Below are positions 8,211 through 17,657 of a stretch of DNA of 64,000 nt, in pieces. The translations under genes and the position numbers were made by a program. Within the stretch, counting starts at the first letter, position 1; every line of letters begins with the position of its first letter. The stretch spans positions 206,550 to 270,549 of the forward strand of contig NZ_KB893930.1 in assembly GCF_000374285.1 (NCBI RefSeq), in the 5' to 3' direction. The DNA is from Actinobacillus capsulatus DSM 19761 (GTDB lineage: Bacteria > Pseudomonadota > Gammaproteobacteria > Enterobacterales > Pasteurellaceae). The notes under the pieces were generated by a model. The model saw only the letters and a list, made by a program, of their open reading frames with translations. It searched no databases and had not been told where the DNA came from.

Positions 8211-9644
8211 TTAATTTTGGATTTGAATTGCCTGCACTTGGGCAATTTGTACGGTTAACGGACGAGAAGTTTCTAACAGATTGAGGCGATTTGCAATAAA
8301 GAATCGTGATGTCATCACTTTTTCTCCGCCATTGATGAAAATTTCTACTACAGAACGGTCAAAGAAAATCTCTAAGCTGTCGAGTTTATCGACTTCACAG
8401 TGACGCATGCTATCAAATTTTTCCATTAGCTCAGTTTGCTCTGTTGCACTGCGATCTAGCGTTAATAAACCGTTTTCATAACGTAAGCCTAATGTTTGTC
8501 CGTTATCATTACTAAAGAAGTTTAATGCAAGCGGTTGATTTTCGACAGAAATTTGCAAATAGGCGGTATCAAGATTGTCGATTGCAATTTTTTGCTCAAC
8601 TTCGACCGCTTGTTTTGCGGCTAATTTAACGATTGGTGTTTGCTTAATTTTGCCGTCTTCTACCTTTATTTGACGTGGCAGACTTAAGGTTGAATGCCAT
8701 TTATATTTATCGGTCGGATAAGTTAAATCCGGTAAGCCGACCCAACCGAACATAATACGATCAGAATTCTGTACCGATTGCGGCGCATAGAAATCAAAAC
8801 CGTAGTCCAGTTCTTCGATATGCTCGGCGATCAAATTGTTGCCGTCTAATTTGCCCAGCGCATAGGTAGCATGATAATTGTTTTGGAACTGATGCGCTTC
8901 ACGAAGTTTACCTTGTGGTGACCAAACAAACACATCTTTACCGCCAAGTTGAAATAGATCCGGACATTCCCACATAAACACATTGCTGTTATCAAAGTCT
9001 TTGACCGCTAATTCGGAAATTAAACGAGGCGTGCTATCAAGATCATCCATTTCATAAACCAAGCAGGTGCCGGTTAGGTTCTCTCGTTGTGCACCAAGCA
9101 CAAAGCGAATTTTACCTTCTGCGGTAATAAACGGTTTAGGATCACGAACGTGCTCGGTATAGCCAGCCGGTGTTTGGTCGATAATACAACGTTTTTCCAA
9201 TAATTTGCCCGATTTATCAAAAATCGCAATGTTTTGGTGCGGAACACGTTGGTTATCGCTCGCACGGCGAGTATTACCAGTATAGAACGCTACGATTTTG
9301 TCTTGCCACATAATTGCACCGCCTGAATAGCAACCATGTGATTCAAACATTTCATCTGGGATCAAGCGGTCGAATTTTTCAAAAGTTTGGAAATCGCGAG
9401 TAATAAAATGTTCCCAGTGTTTCATACCGTGCATGGCATCATAAGGGAACCATTGCACGAAGATATGGTATTTTCCACCGTCAAAAATTAAGCCGTTCGG
9501 ATCGTTAAATAGACCGGTTTGTGGCGCTAAATGGTAGGTCGGATAGAAATCCTTATCAGAAAGTACGGTTTGACGGATTGTCGCTAATTCGCCTTGTTCT
9601 GCTGCGTGAAGGCTTTTGTATTTGCCGTTATTGAAAATGTGCAT
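8211..9644 (-). CDS. scrB: ScrB, sucrose-6-phosphate hydrolase (GH32)
   Basis: Cytoplasmic invertase that splits sucrose-6-phosphate, delivered by the ScrA permease, into glucose-6-phosphate and fructose. 477 residues. GH32 signatures are visible: LFNDPNGLIF with the catalytic Asp nucleophile, RDPKPF, and WECPDLFQLG with the acid/base Glu. A C-terminal beta-sandwich ends with FFDRSVVEIFINGGE. It lies between scrK and scrR in one operon. The 51 bp gap from scrK holds a perfect palindrome made of uptake signals. Confidence 0.95.
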   Translation of the reverse strand: MHIFNNGKYKSLHAAEQGELATIRQTVLSDKDFYPTYHLAPQTGLFNDPNGLIFDGGKYHIFVQWFPYDAMHGMKHWEHFITRDFQTFEKFDRLIPDEMFESHGCYSGGAIMWQDKIVAFYTGNTRRASDNQRVPHQNIAIFDKSGKLLEKRCIIDQTPAGYTEHVRDPKPFITAEGKIRFVLGAQRENLTGTCLVYEMDDLDSTPRLISELAVKDFDNSNVFMWECPDLFQLGGKDVFVWSPQGKLREAHQFQNNYHATYALGKLDGNNLIAEHIEELDYGFDFYAPQSVQNSDRIMFGWVGLPDLTYPTDKYKWHSTLSLPRQIKVEDGKIKQTPIVKLAAKQAVEVEQKIAIDNLDTAYLQISVENQPLALNFFSNDNGQTLGLRYENGLLTLDRSATEQTELMEKFDSMRHCEVDKLDSLEIFFDRSVVEIFINGGEKVMTSRFFIANRLNLLETSRPLTVQIAQVQAIQIQN

Positions 9645-9662
9645 AGTAAAATCCTAAGTTGC

Positions 9663-9690
9663 AAAAAAGCGGTGAAATTTCACCGCTTGC
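9663..9690 (-). terminator. Uptake-signal palindrome between scrK and scrB
   Basis: A perfect 22-bp palindrome at 9667-9688 (AAGCGGTGAAA and its complement) is followed on the minus strand by a T-run at 9663-9668. It is shaped like an intrinsic terminator yet lies inside the operon, so it probably attenuates scrB/scrR relative to scrK. Confidence 0.55.
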
Positions 9691-9695
9691 TGTGA

Positions 9696-10619
9696 TTATT
9701 GCGCTAAAAATGCTTCTAGCTCAGCTTTGTTTGGTAATGCTGACATCGCCCCTTTTGCGGTTGTCGCTAAAGCGCCTGAAGCATTCGCTTTACGAATAAC
9801 ATCCACTAATACGCTTTCGTCTTTCCAATCCGCAACCTGCGATAAACCGGCAAGTAAACCACTTACAAACGCATCGCCGGCACCAGTGGTATCAACCGGT
9901 TTTAACGCTTTGCCTGCAACTACTTGGCTGTTACCGTTTAAGTGATAAATCGCACCGTCTTTACCTAAAGTAATAATAATTAATTTCTCTGGATATTGCG
10001 TGGTAATCACTTGAGTTGCTTGTTCAAGTGTAGTGGTATTGGTTAATAACGTTAATTCTTCTTCAGAGAATTTGAGTACGTCTGCCATCGCTACCACGCT
10101 ATTTACCACTTGTTTCATATCTTCAAGACTTGCCCAAAGCGATTCACGTAAATTCGGGTCAAATGAGAAGAAACCGCCCGCCTCTTTTACACGGCGAATC
10201 GCTTCAATTGTGGTAGAACGTGAAGGATCATTGATAAGAGCGATAGAACAGCAGTGTAGGAAATCGCCTTTTTGGAAGGTCGGTAAATCACTGACTTCAA
10301 GAAATTGATCCGCACTTGGGGTCACCATAAAGGTAAAGCTGCGTTCACCGTCATCTAAGCCTACAATCACCGTCGAGGTACGTTGTTTCGGATCGAGGAT
10401 CATATGTTCGGTCGAAACTTTTTCCGCATTAAGTGTTTGCTGCATAAATTTGCCTAGCGGATCTAAACCTACTCGACCGATAAAACCTGCTTCAACGCCT
10501 AAACGTGAAACACCCACTGCAACGTTTGCCGGTGCGCCGCCCGCACATTTTAAATAGTGATTTTCACCATCCGGAATTAAATCAACCACCGCATCGCCGG
10601 TTACCCAAATCTTGCTCAT
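9696..10619 (-). CDS. scrK: ScrK, fructokinase (PfkB family)
   Basis: Phosphorylates the fructose released by ScrB. 307 residues of ribokinase/PfkB fold: an N-terminal GGAPANVAVGVSRLG substrate-binding signature and a C-terminal VDTTGAGDAFVSGLLAG with the anion hole and catalytic Asp. First gene of the operon, with AAGAGG before the ATG. It is preceded by a promoter whose spacer contains a ScrR-type operator. Confidence 0.94.
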   Translation of the reverse strand: MSKIWVTGDAVVDLIPDGENHYLKCAGGAPANVAVGVSRLGVEAGFIGRVGLDPLGKFMQQTLNAEKVSTEHMILDPKQRTSTVIVGLDDGERSFTFMVTPSADQFLEVSDLPTFQKGDFLHCCSIALINDPSRSTTIEAIRRVKEAGGFFSFDPNLRESLWASLEDMKQVVNSVVAMADVLKFSEEELTLLTNTTTLEQATQVITTQYPEKLIIITLGKDGAIYHLNGNSQVVAGKALKPVDTTGAGDAFVSGLLAGLSQVADWKDESVLVDVIRKANASGALATTAKGAMSALPNKAELEAFLAQ

Positions 10620-10654
10620 ACACGCCTCTTTATCTAGTAAAAAATAGTTAATTT

Positions 10655-10683
10655 ATCTTAGCTAAAACGGTTTAGTTTTGCAA
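10655..10683 (-). promoter_or_regulatory. scrKBR promoter with ScrR-type operator
   Basis: On the minus strand a -35 TTGCAA (10678-10683) and -10 TAAGAT (10655-10660) are 17 nt apart. The spacer holds the near-palindrome CTAAACCGTTTTAG (10662-10675), the same sequence as one of the two operators before scrA. LacI-family binding there would block RNA polymerase. Confidence 0.75.
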
Positions 10684-10762
10684 AAACTATTTCAAATTTT
10701 ACCGCTTACCAATTTTAGTCATTATAATTTAAACGAAGGTTTCATACACGAAGGAATTACTG

Positions 10763-11348
10763 ATGAAAAAGTAGCTATCAGCTTTATTCGTATTGTGATT
10801 TTTATCGTAATGGCGTGGATTGGCGGACTCAAAGTATGCCAATATGAGCAGACGGTATCACACATTTTGTATCGAATAGCCCATTCTTCAGTTATCAGTT
10901 ATATGTATGAAAAAGGCCCGAATCTAGTGCCGAATGACAAAGGATAAATGGCGATGGAATATATCTTACATAAAAACCCTGAAGGCAAAATGGTGGCGAA
11001 AAATATTGAATGGCATAAAGAAAACGGCACTTACACCGCTTCTTATATTATCGGTGCAACGATTGTAACCGTTGGTATTTTAACCTTACTTGGAATTTGT
11101 AATGCGACAGCCGGTTTAGCATGCAGGCTGCTTACTTTTGGTATGTTGTTGGTGACGCTTTCTTTCTTAAATTACGACACTGGAGACATGGGGGCCGAAC
11201 CTCGGATACGCCGACGCCGGCATACAATTTCCCTTATTTATCCGGTGTTGGTCGCTTGATTGTGAAAGATATTATTATGATGGCAGGCGGCTTAACCGCA
11301 GCAGCAGAATGTGCAAATCGTATTCTTGCACGTAAGAAAGCGGCATAA
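10763..11348 (+). pseudogene. DUF417 (YkgB/RclC-like) inner-membrane protein, multiply frameshifted
   Basis: Joining frames gives a DUF417 protein: AISFIRIVIFIVMAWIG, then YMYEKGPNLV, KNPEGKMVAKNIEWHKENG, ATAGLACRLLTFGM, and YLSGVGRLIVKD with a RKKAA end. The reading frame is broken repeatedly. It needs a shift right after an ATG at 10763 that has AAGGA upstream. Shifts also occur around 10834-10900, including a small AGTTAT duplication. A TAA stands at 10945, and single-base insertions occur near 11168 and 11235. E. coli RclC of this family is linked to reactive-chlorine resistance. No functional product is expected. Confidence 0.85.
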
Positions 11349-11363
11349 GGAGAGCATCATTCG

Positions 11364-11421
11364 ACAAGCGGTCTTTTTTGCTGCAAAATTTGCAAAAAAT
11401 AGACTAAATTTGACCGCTTGT
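11364..11421. repeat. Inverted pair of DNA-uptake signals
   Basis: ACAAGCGGTC (11364-11373) and GACCGCTTGT (11412-11421) are exact complements with an AAATTTGCAAAA-type spacer between them. It lies between the DUF417 pseudogene and miaB. Confidence 0.8.
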
Positions 11422-11447
11422 TATAGCTAGGTACAATGTTTGTACAT

Positions 11448-11477
11448 AAAAAACTCAGCCATAAGGCTGAGTTTTTT
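11448..11477. terminator. Bidirectional terminator downstream of miaB
   Basis: CTCAGCC pairs with GGCTGAG around ATAA, flanked by six A residues and six T residues. This gives T-runs in both directions. Confidence 0.88.
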
Positions 11478-11487
11478 GTCTAATCTT

Positions 11488-12915
11488 TTACAGATTTACG
11501 ACGTATTTGCCAACGCCCAGTTCATCTTCTTTACGAGTACGAGCAATCACGCTTGCCGCAGATTCTACGACACGTAAGCCCATTTCGTTTTCGGTACGAA
11601 CCACATCGCCGCGTAGTGAGTTAGTATAAACATCAGTGATTTTAATATCTACAAATTTACCAATCATATCCGGTGTGCCTTGGAAGTTAACGATACGGTT
11701 ATTTTCGGTACGGCCGGTCAATTCCATAATGTCTTTTTTAGATGGGCCCTCCACCAATACACGTTGTTCCGTGCCTAACATTGCACGGCTGAATTGCATA
11801 GCTTGGTGATTGATACGTTGTTGTAAACGCGCTAAACGTTCTTTTTTCTCTTCTTCCGAAATATCATCCGGTAAGTCAGCTGCCGGTGTACCTGGGCGAG
11901 CAGAGTAGATAAAGCTGAAGCTCATATCAAAGTTTACTTGTTCGATCACTTTCATCGTTTGTTCGAAGTCTTCCGCCGTTTCACCCGGGAAGCCAACGAT
12001 AAAGTCTGAACTGATCTGAATATTCGGACGAACTTCACGTAATTTACGAATGATCGCTTTATATTCTAATGCCGTATGATTACGTTTCATCATGGTTAAT
12101 ACACGATCCGCACCGCTTTGAATCGGTAAGTGTAAGAAGCTCACTAATTCAGGTGTGTCACGATAAACTTCAATGATGTCATCGGTAAATTCAATCGGAT
12201 GGCTAGTGGTGTAACGCACACGGTCGATACCGTCAATCGCCGCAACTAAACGCAGTAACTCTGCAAATGTGCAGATGCCACCGTCAAAAGTTTCACCACG
12301 GTAAGCATTTACATTTTGACCAAGTAAGTTCACTTCACGTACGCCTTGTTCTGCTAATTGTGCGATTTCAAATAATACGTCATCCACCGGACGAGAAACT
12401 TCTTCACCACGTGTGTAAGGCACTACGCAGAATGAGCAATATTTATTACAACCTTCCATAATTGAAACGAAAGCGGTTGGACCTTCGGCACGAGGTTCCG
12501 GCAAGCGGTCAAATTTTTCAATTTCCGGGAAAGAAATATCAACGATCGCACGGTCTCCGCCACGGATTTTGTTGATCATTTCCGGTAAACGGTGCAATGT
12601 TTGCGGGCCGAATACGATATCAACAAATGGCGCACGCTCACGAATGTGTTCGCCTTCTTGTGAAGCTACACAACCACCTACGCCGATAATTAATTCCGGT
12701 TTATCTTTTTTCCAGTTTTTCCAGCGACCAAGTTGCGAGAATACTTTTTCTTGTGCTTTTTCACGAATTGAGCAGGTATTAAGTAATAAAACGTCCGCTT
12801 CTTCCGGTTTATCGGTAAGCTCTAGCCCGTGAGTAGAATTTAGAAGATCCGCCATTTTGGATGAGTCGTACTCATTCATTTGGCAGCCCCAAGTTGTAAT
12901 ATGTAATTTCGCCAT
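11488..12915 (-). CDS. miaB: MiaB, tRNA-2-methylthio-N6-isopentenyladenosine-37 synthase
   Basis: Radical-SAM enzyme that adds a methylthio group to i6A37 of tRNAs reading UNN codons. 475 residues. The N-terminal UPF0004 domain carries the auxiliary cluster cysteines ([28 protein letters not shown]). The radical SAM motif is [17 protein letters not shown]-terminal TRAM domain follows ([14 protein letters not shown] onward). It stands alone, with its own terminator. Confidence 0.97.
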   Translation of the reverse strand: MAKLHITTWGCQMNEYDSSKMADLLNSTHGLELTDKPEEADVLLLNTCSIREKAQEKVFSQLGRWKNWKKDKPELIIGVGGCVASQEGEHIRERAPFVDIVFGPQTLHRLPEMINKIRGGDRAIVDISFPEIEKFDRLPEPRAEGPTAFVSIMEGCNKYCSFCVVPYTRGEEVSRPVDDVLFEIAQLAEQGVREVNLLGQNVNAYRGETFDGGICTFAELLRLVAAIDGIDRVRYTTSHPIEFTDDIIEVYRDTPELVSFLHLPIQSGADRVLTMMKRNHTALEYKAIIRKLREVRPNIQISSDFIVGFPGETAEDFEQTMKVIEQVNFDMSFSFIYSARPGTPAADLPDDISEEEKKERLARLQQRINHQAMQFSRAMLGTEQRVLVEGPSKKDIMELTGRTENNRIVNFQGTPDMIGKFVDIKITDVYTNSLRGDVVRTENEMGLRVVESAASVIARTRKEDELGVGKYVVNL

Positions 12916-13044
12916 AATGTCTCAAAAATAATAAGTTATTAATAAGTAGAAAATAAAAGCGTAAAGAGAAATCCCTTTACGCAAAACTTATGTCCATTTT
13001 ACCCGTTTGATTATTTTTTCGCTATAACTAAATAAAATTAAACC

Positions 13045-13078
13045 AATAAAAATGCCACGATATTTTACTATCGTGGCA
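13045..13078 (-). terminator. Terminator of the pts operon
   Basis: A perfect 10-bp stem (TGCCACGATA/TATCGTGGCA, loop TTTTAC) is followed by TTTTTATTGG on the minus strand, 23 nt after the crr stop codon. Confidence 0.85.
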
Positions 13079-13100
13079 GCGATTTATTCAACTAAATCAA

Positions 13101-13601
13101 TTACTTAGTTAATGTTAATACAACGCTTTCACCAGCAACAACTTGACCGACTTTTTTGTCTAGGTTGCTAATTTCATCCATATTAGAAATAACAACCGGT
13201 GTTAATACTGATTTTGCTTTGCTTTCAAGTAATTCTAAATCAAATTTAATAATCGGGTCACCAGCTTTTACTGATTGGCCTTCTTGAGCCACACGGGTAA
13301 AACCTTCGCCTTTTAATTCAACCGTATCAATACCGAAGTGAACGAATAATTCAACACCTTCATCCGATTCAATTGAGAATGCGTGGTTTGTTTCGAAAAT
13401 TTTACCGATAGTACCATTTACTGGCGCAACGATTGTGTCACCGTTTGGGCGAATTGCAACACCGTCACCAACGATTTTTTCAGAGAAAACAACATCTGGT
13501 ACATCTTCGATGTTTACGATTTCACCTGAAAGAGGCGCATAAACTTTAACCTCTTTTGCCGCTGCTTGTTTTGAGCCAAATAATTTGTCGAAAAAGCCCA
13601 T
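13101..13601 (-). CDS. crr: Crr, glucose-type PTS enzyme IIA
   Basis: A 166-residue cytoplasmic phosphocarrier. The phosphorylated His is in [14 protein letters not shown], and the second active-site His lies in TNHAFSIES. It receives phosphate from HPr and passes it to IIB domains. ScrA in this window lacks a IIA domain, so Crr is its likely donor. Last gene of the ptsH-ptsI-crr operon; upstream SD is GGAGATTTCT. Confidence 0.96.
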   Translation of the reverse strand: MGFFDKLFGSKQAAAKEVKVYAPLSGEIVNIEDVPDVVFSEKIVGDGVAIRPNGDTIVAPVNGTIGKIFETNHAFSIESDEGVELFVHFGIDTVELKGEGFTRVAQEGQSVKAGDPIIKFDLELLESKAKSVLTPVVISNMDEISNLDKKVGQVVAGESVVLTLTK

Positions 13602-13685
13602 AGAAATCTCCGTTATTTAAATAATAAACAAAATCCTCGTACATTCTATACGAGAATTCTGTTTTTGTATGCTATTTATTGAAAA

Positions 13686-15407
13686 TTAGTTCAGTTTAGC
13701 GTAAAAATCGTTAACTAATTTTTCAATGTCAGCTGCTGTCGGCTGTGCTAATGCTTCGTCTGCAAGCGCTTTGGCATCAGCATAGCTGATTGAGCGAGCA
13801 AGTTTTTTTACGTGAGGTACAGAAATTGCACTCATACTAAACTCGTCTAAGCCCATGCCTAATAATAATGCTGTTGCACGAACATCACCCGCTAACTCAC
13901 CGCACATACCGGTCCATTTACCTTCAGCGTGTGAAGCATCAATCACTTGTTTGATTAAGTTCAATACTGATGGACTTAATGGGTTGTAAAGGTGTGCAAT
14001 GATTTCATTACCACGGTCAACCGCTAAGGTATATTGGGTTAAGTCGTTAGTACCGATACTGAAGAAATCCGCTTCTTTCGCAAGGTGATGTGCATTTACC
14101 GCTGCTGACGGAGTTTCAACCATGATACCTAATTGAAGGTTTTCATCGAATGCTTTACCTTCAGCACTGAGCTGTTCTTTTAATTCCGCAACGATCGCTT
14201 TTAATTCACGAATCTCTTCTACAGAGATAATCATTGGGAACATTACTGCTAATTTACCGAATGCCGAAGCACGTAATACTGCACGTAATTGTGTATCTAA
14301 GATTTCACGACGTGTTAAACCGATACGCACCGCACGCCAACCTAAGAACGGGTTCATTTCTTTCGGTAAGTTTAGGTACGGTAATTCTTTGTCGCCACCG
14401 ATATCCATGGTACGTAATACCACTTGTTTACCGCCCATCGCTTCAACAATTTCTTTGTACGCCTGGAATTGTTCTTCTTCGCTCGGTAATTCGCTACGAT
14501 CCATAAATAAGAATTCAGTACGATATAAGCCGACCGATTCACCACCATTACGTAATACGCCGTCAACATCGCGGATTGTGCCGATGTTACCTGCAACTTC
14601 GATACGGTGACCGTCTAAAGTTTCCGCCGGTAATTCTTTTAATTTTGCAAGTTCTGCTTTTTCGGTCTCAACACGTTCTTGAACTGCTTTGAATTCTGCG
14701 ATTTCTGCGTCTGAAGGATTAATGTGAATTTGGTTATTTACCGCATCTAAAATTAATGTATCACCGGTTTTAACACGTGCAGTAATATCATTTGTACCAA
14801 CGATAGCAGGAAGCTCTAATGAACGAGCCATAATTGAAGTGTGAGATGTACGGCCACCAATATCAGTAATAAAGCCTAATACTTTATCTAAGTTTAATTG
14901 TGCCGTTTCAGAAGGTGTTAAGTCATAAGCAACAAGAATAACTTCTTCTTGAATATCACCTAAATCAATGATATGCATACCAAGAATGTTACGTAATAGG
15001 CGGTTACCGATATCACGAATATCCCCGGCACGTTCTTTTAAGTATTCATCATCAATTTCTGCCAGCATAGAAGCTTGCATATCAATCACTTTACTTGTAG
15101 CAACATCTGCAGTTACAAGGTTATCAGCAATATAGCCTAAAATTTCTTCTTCAAGCTCTTCATCTTCTAAGATCATTAAGTGACCTTCAAAGATAGCTTC
15201 TTTTTCTTCACCAAGGGTGCGTCTAGCTTTCTCTTTAATCGCTGTTAATTGCGCCGCTGCTTTTTCACGGCCGGCAAAGAACTTCGCTTTTTCAGCTTCA
15301 ATTTGATCTGCTGTGATTTTCTGAGTATGGAGTACGATTGGCTCTTCTTTTAATACGAGTGCTTTACCAAACACAATGCCTGGAGAAGCTGCGATACCTG
15401 TAATCAT
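13686..15407 (-). CDS. ptsI: PtsI, PTS enzyme I
   Basis: 573 residues. Phosphorylates HPr using phosphoenolpyruvate. The active-site His lies in [17 protein letters not shown]. The PEP-binding C-terminal barrel shows the [17 protein letters not shown] signature and a MCGELAGD end with the catalytic Cys. Middle gene of the pts operon. Confidence 0.97.
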   Translation of the reverse strand: MITGIAASPGIVFGKALVLKEEPIVLHTQKITADQIEAEKAKFFAGREKAAAQLTAIKEKARRTLGEEKEAIFEGHLMILEDEELEEEILGYIADNLVTADVATSKVIDMQASMLAEIDDEYLKERAGDIRDIGNRLLRNILGMHIIDLGDIQEEVILVAYDLTPSETAQLNLDKVLGFITDIGGRTSHTSIMARSLELPAIVGTNDITARVKTGDTLILDAVNNQIHINPSDAEIAEFKAVQERVETEKAELAKLKELPAETLDGHRIEVAGNIGTIRDVDGVLRNGGESVGLYRTEFLFMDRSELPSEEEQFQAYKEIVEAMGGKQVVLRTMDIGGDKELPYLNLPKEMNPFLGWRAVRIGLTRREILDTQLRAVLRASAFGKLAVMFPMIISVEEIRELKAIVAELKEQLSAEGKAFDENLQLGIMVETPSAAVNAHHLAKEADFFSIGTNDLTQYTLAVDRGNEIIAHLYNPLSPSVLNLIKQVIDASHAEGKWTGMCGELAGDVRATALLLGMGLDEFSMSAISVPHVKKLARSISYADAKALADEALAQPTAADIEKLVNDFYAKLN

Positions 15408-15458
15408 AGTCTGTCCTTGTTTTAAAAGTGATTCGGTAATGCTTAGATAGCATAATAC

Positions 15459-15505
15459 AACCCTATTACTCCACTTTATGATTCAGTCGAGTAGGATAGG
15501 GTTGT
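15459..15505 (-). promoter_or_regulatory. Hairpin in the ptsH-ptsI gap
   Basis: AACCCTATTACTC can pair with GAGTA-GG-ATAGGGTT (two-base bulge) within the 123 bp gap. No T-run follows on the transcribed strand. It is more likely a processing or stability element that separates high ptsH from lower ptsI expression than a true terminator. Confidence 0.45.
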
Positions 15506-15530
15506 CTTGTAAATGGGAGCTAAAGAATAA

Positions 15531-15788
15531 TTATTCTAAAGTAGGAATTAAATCTACTAAGAAATCAACTGCTTTTTGTTCGTCTTCACCTTCCGCAGAA
15601 ATAGTGATGGTTGTACCTTGAGTTAAACCTAAAGTTTGAAGTTTGAATAAACTTTTTGCGCTTGAGCTTTTACCACCAGAAGTTACGGTAATGTCTGAAG
15701 CGAAACCTTTAGCTGCTTTTACAAACTCAGCTGCAGGGCGAGTGTGTAAACCGTTAGGTGCAGTAATAACAACGTCTTTTGAGTACAT
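15531..15788 (-). CDS. ptsH: PtsH, phosphocarrier protein HPr
   Basis: 85 residues, the normal HPr length. The phosphorylated His15 lies in [15 protein letters not shown], and a Ser-46-like site in [11 protein letters not shown]. It carries phosphate from enzyme I to Crr. The start at 15788 (MYSKDVV) has AGAGGAATTTTCTT upstream. A longer open frame runs upstream but is not HPr-like. Confidence 0.97.
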   Translation of the reverse strand: MYSKDVVITAPNGLHTRPAAEFVKAAKGFASDITVTSGGKSSSAKSLFKLQTLGLTQGTTITISAEGEDEQKAVDFLVDLIPTLE

Positions 15789-15992
15789 AAGAAAATTCCT
15801 CTTGAATTTTAAAAGTGAAAAAAATCTGTTTTGGTAATCAAACCTATTACTATTTGTGCTAACTTTACTACAAAAAAGATCTAAAAACACGCTTAAAACC
15901 AGAAAAACTTTTGATAAAAGTCGAATATTAGCGTATTTATTGACCAAAATGAGTTAACTTTGCCTCACGTCAATTTTTAGATGACAAAATAT

Positions 15993-16008
15993 AACCAAAC
16001 GTTTGCGT
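15993..16008. promoter_or_regulatory. PurR-like (LacI-family) palindrome between ptsH and thiP
   Basis: The sequence AACCAAACGTTTGCGT resembles the purine-repressor consensus (ACGCAAACGTTTNCNT read on the other strand). It lies between the divergent ptsH and thiP genes. Another LacI-family protein could be the binder; evidence is the motif alone. Confidence 0.35.
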
Positions 16009-16065
16009 AAAAATAGTTTAAAAAAATGTTAAAATAAATCGATTAATTTTATTATTGAGGAAATA

Positions 16066-17646
16066 ATGTTTCATTCTGTATCAAAATTCCCCGCATGGTT
16101 AATATATATTACCATTGTTGCTGTTTATATTTTTAGCTTGTTGGCATTGGTCGGACATCAACAGGAGGAAACGGTTTGGCAATTTTCAGAAATGTTGCCG
16201 ATTTTAAAATATAGTGTGTTGCAAGCCGGTTTATCCGCATTATTTTCTACTTTATTCGGTGTTTTATTAGCACGTGCCTTTTTTTATTTAGATTTCCTCG
16301 GGAAGTCCGTTCTTTATAAAATCATTTCTTTTGTTTGGGCGTTGCCTTCACTGGTTGTTATTTTTGCTATTATCGGATTCTGGGGCAGTTCGGGAGCATT
16401 TGCTCATTTTCTTCAATTTTTAGGAATAAAGTGGGAACTGCAACTTTACGGTTTGCATGGTATTTTATTTGCCCATTTATTTTTTAATATTCCTTTTGTG
16501 ATGAAATATTGTTTGGAAGGGCTAAATCTGATTTCAAGCGGGCAGCATCGTTTAGCGGCACAGTTGAATTTACGAGGTTGGAATTATTTCCGTGTCGTAG
16601 AATTACCAACCTTAAAAAGCATTTTGCCTTATGTCTTTGCTAATGTATTTTTGATCTGTTTTACCAGCTTTCCTATTGTGCTTATTTTAGGTGGCAGCCC
16701 TAAATACAGCACCTTAGAAGTTGCAATTTATCAAGCGGTCACTTTTGAATTTGATTTTGCAAAAGCCACAATGCTGATTATGCTGCAATTAGCGGTTGGT
16801 CTTTTGTTGCAATTATTGATAGATATGACGGCAAAGGTTGCGTTTAAACAGACTCAAAAAGCACCGTTATCAGTGGAACTATGGAGGCCTAAGCCTTTAG
16901 GCTGGCGAAAGTTCGGTTTACAAGCGGTGATGTTCTTGCAAAGTTTTGCAATTATTCTACCGCTTGTCACCATCTTATGGGCGGGAATATCCGTTTCTGA
17001 TTTTGGTGAGCGTTTACTCAATCCAAGCTTATGGCAAGCGGCTTGGTTTTCTTTCTTATTAAGCCTAATTGCCTCGAGCGTAGTGTTAGTGTTAGCGTAT
17101 TTATTAGCTTTAGAAACACGAAAGTTAGCTTTTGCAAATAAAAAATGGCAATACGGATTATTAAACAGTGTGGCAACTTACCCGCTGATTTTTCCGGTAT
17201 TTTTATTAGCGGTAGGGTTATTTGTCTTATTAATTGATGTGGAATTAAGCAGCACGCAATTATTATGGTTAGTCAGTGTATGTAATGGTGTAATTCTTTT
17301 ACCTTATATTTATCGACTAATATTTGCCGCAATGTGGCATTCGTTTACCGCACAAGATAAATTAGCTCGCAGTCTTGGTTTAACCGGATTTCGCCGTTGG
17401 TGGATAGTGGAAAAAGATTACTTAATTCGACCGCTTATCAGTGCCTTTGCTTTTGCAATGTCTTCCAGTTTGGGCAGCTTTGCGGTGATTGCATTTTTTG
17501 GTAGTCCGGATTTTAGTTCTCTTCCTTATTTGTTATACCAACAGCTAGGTAGCTATCGAACCGAAGATGCTGCGGTCACAGCTTTAGTATTGATGTTATT
17601 TACATTATTGCCTTTCTTATTAATTGAAAACAAAAAAGGGGCATAG
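16066..17646 (+). CDS. thiP: ThiP, thiamine ABC transporter permease
   Basis: A 526-residue inner-membrane protein with two homologous permease halves (LQAGLSALFSTLFGVLLARA and WFSFLLSLIASSVVLVLAYL). Each half has an EAA-type loop that contacts the ATPase (AAQLNLRGWNYFRVVELP and LARSLGLTGFRRWWIVEKDY). It would import thiamine or its phosphates with ThiB and ThiQ. The start follows GAGGAAATA. Two context oddities: no thiB lies upstream, and the partner gene thiQ is 6.3 kb downstream beyond an opposite-strand helicase locus. Confidence 0.92.
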   Translation: MFHSVSKFPAWLIYITIVAVYIFSLLALVGHQQEETVWQFSEMLPILKYSVLQAGLSALFSTLFGVLLARAFFYLDFLGKSVLYKIISFVWALPSLVVIFAIIGFWGSSGAFAHFLQFLGIKWELQLYGLHGILFAHLFFNIPFVMKYCLEGLNLISSGQHRLAAQLNLRGWNYFRVVELPTLKSILPYVFANVFLICFTSFPIVLILGGSPKYSTLEVAIYQAVTFEFDFAKATMLIMLQLAVGLLLQLLIDMTAKVAFKQTQKAPLSVELWRPKPLGWRKFGLQAVMFLQSFAIILPLVTILWAGISVSDFGERLLNPSLWQAAWFSFLLSLIASSVVLVLAYLLALETRKLAFANKKWQYGLLNSVATYPLIFPVFLLAVGLFVLLIDVELSSTQLLWLVSVCNGVILLPYIYRLIFAAMWHSFTAQDKLARSLGLTGFRRWWIVEKDYLIRPLISAFAFAMSSSLGSFAVIAFFGSPDFSSLPYLLYQQLGSYRTEDAAVTALVLMLFTLLPFLLIENKKGA

Positions 17647-17653
17647 GCCCCTT
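17631..17653 (-). terminator. Terminator for the helicase locus, overlapping the thiP stop
   Basis: AAGGGGC pairs with GCCCCTT around a 4-nt loop. On the minus strand it is followed by a run of T. It lies 5 nt past the end of the helicase gene and spans the thiP stop codon. Confidence 0.65.
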
Positions 17654-17657
17654 GTTG

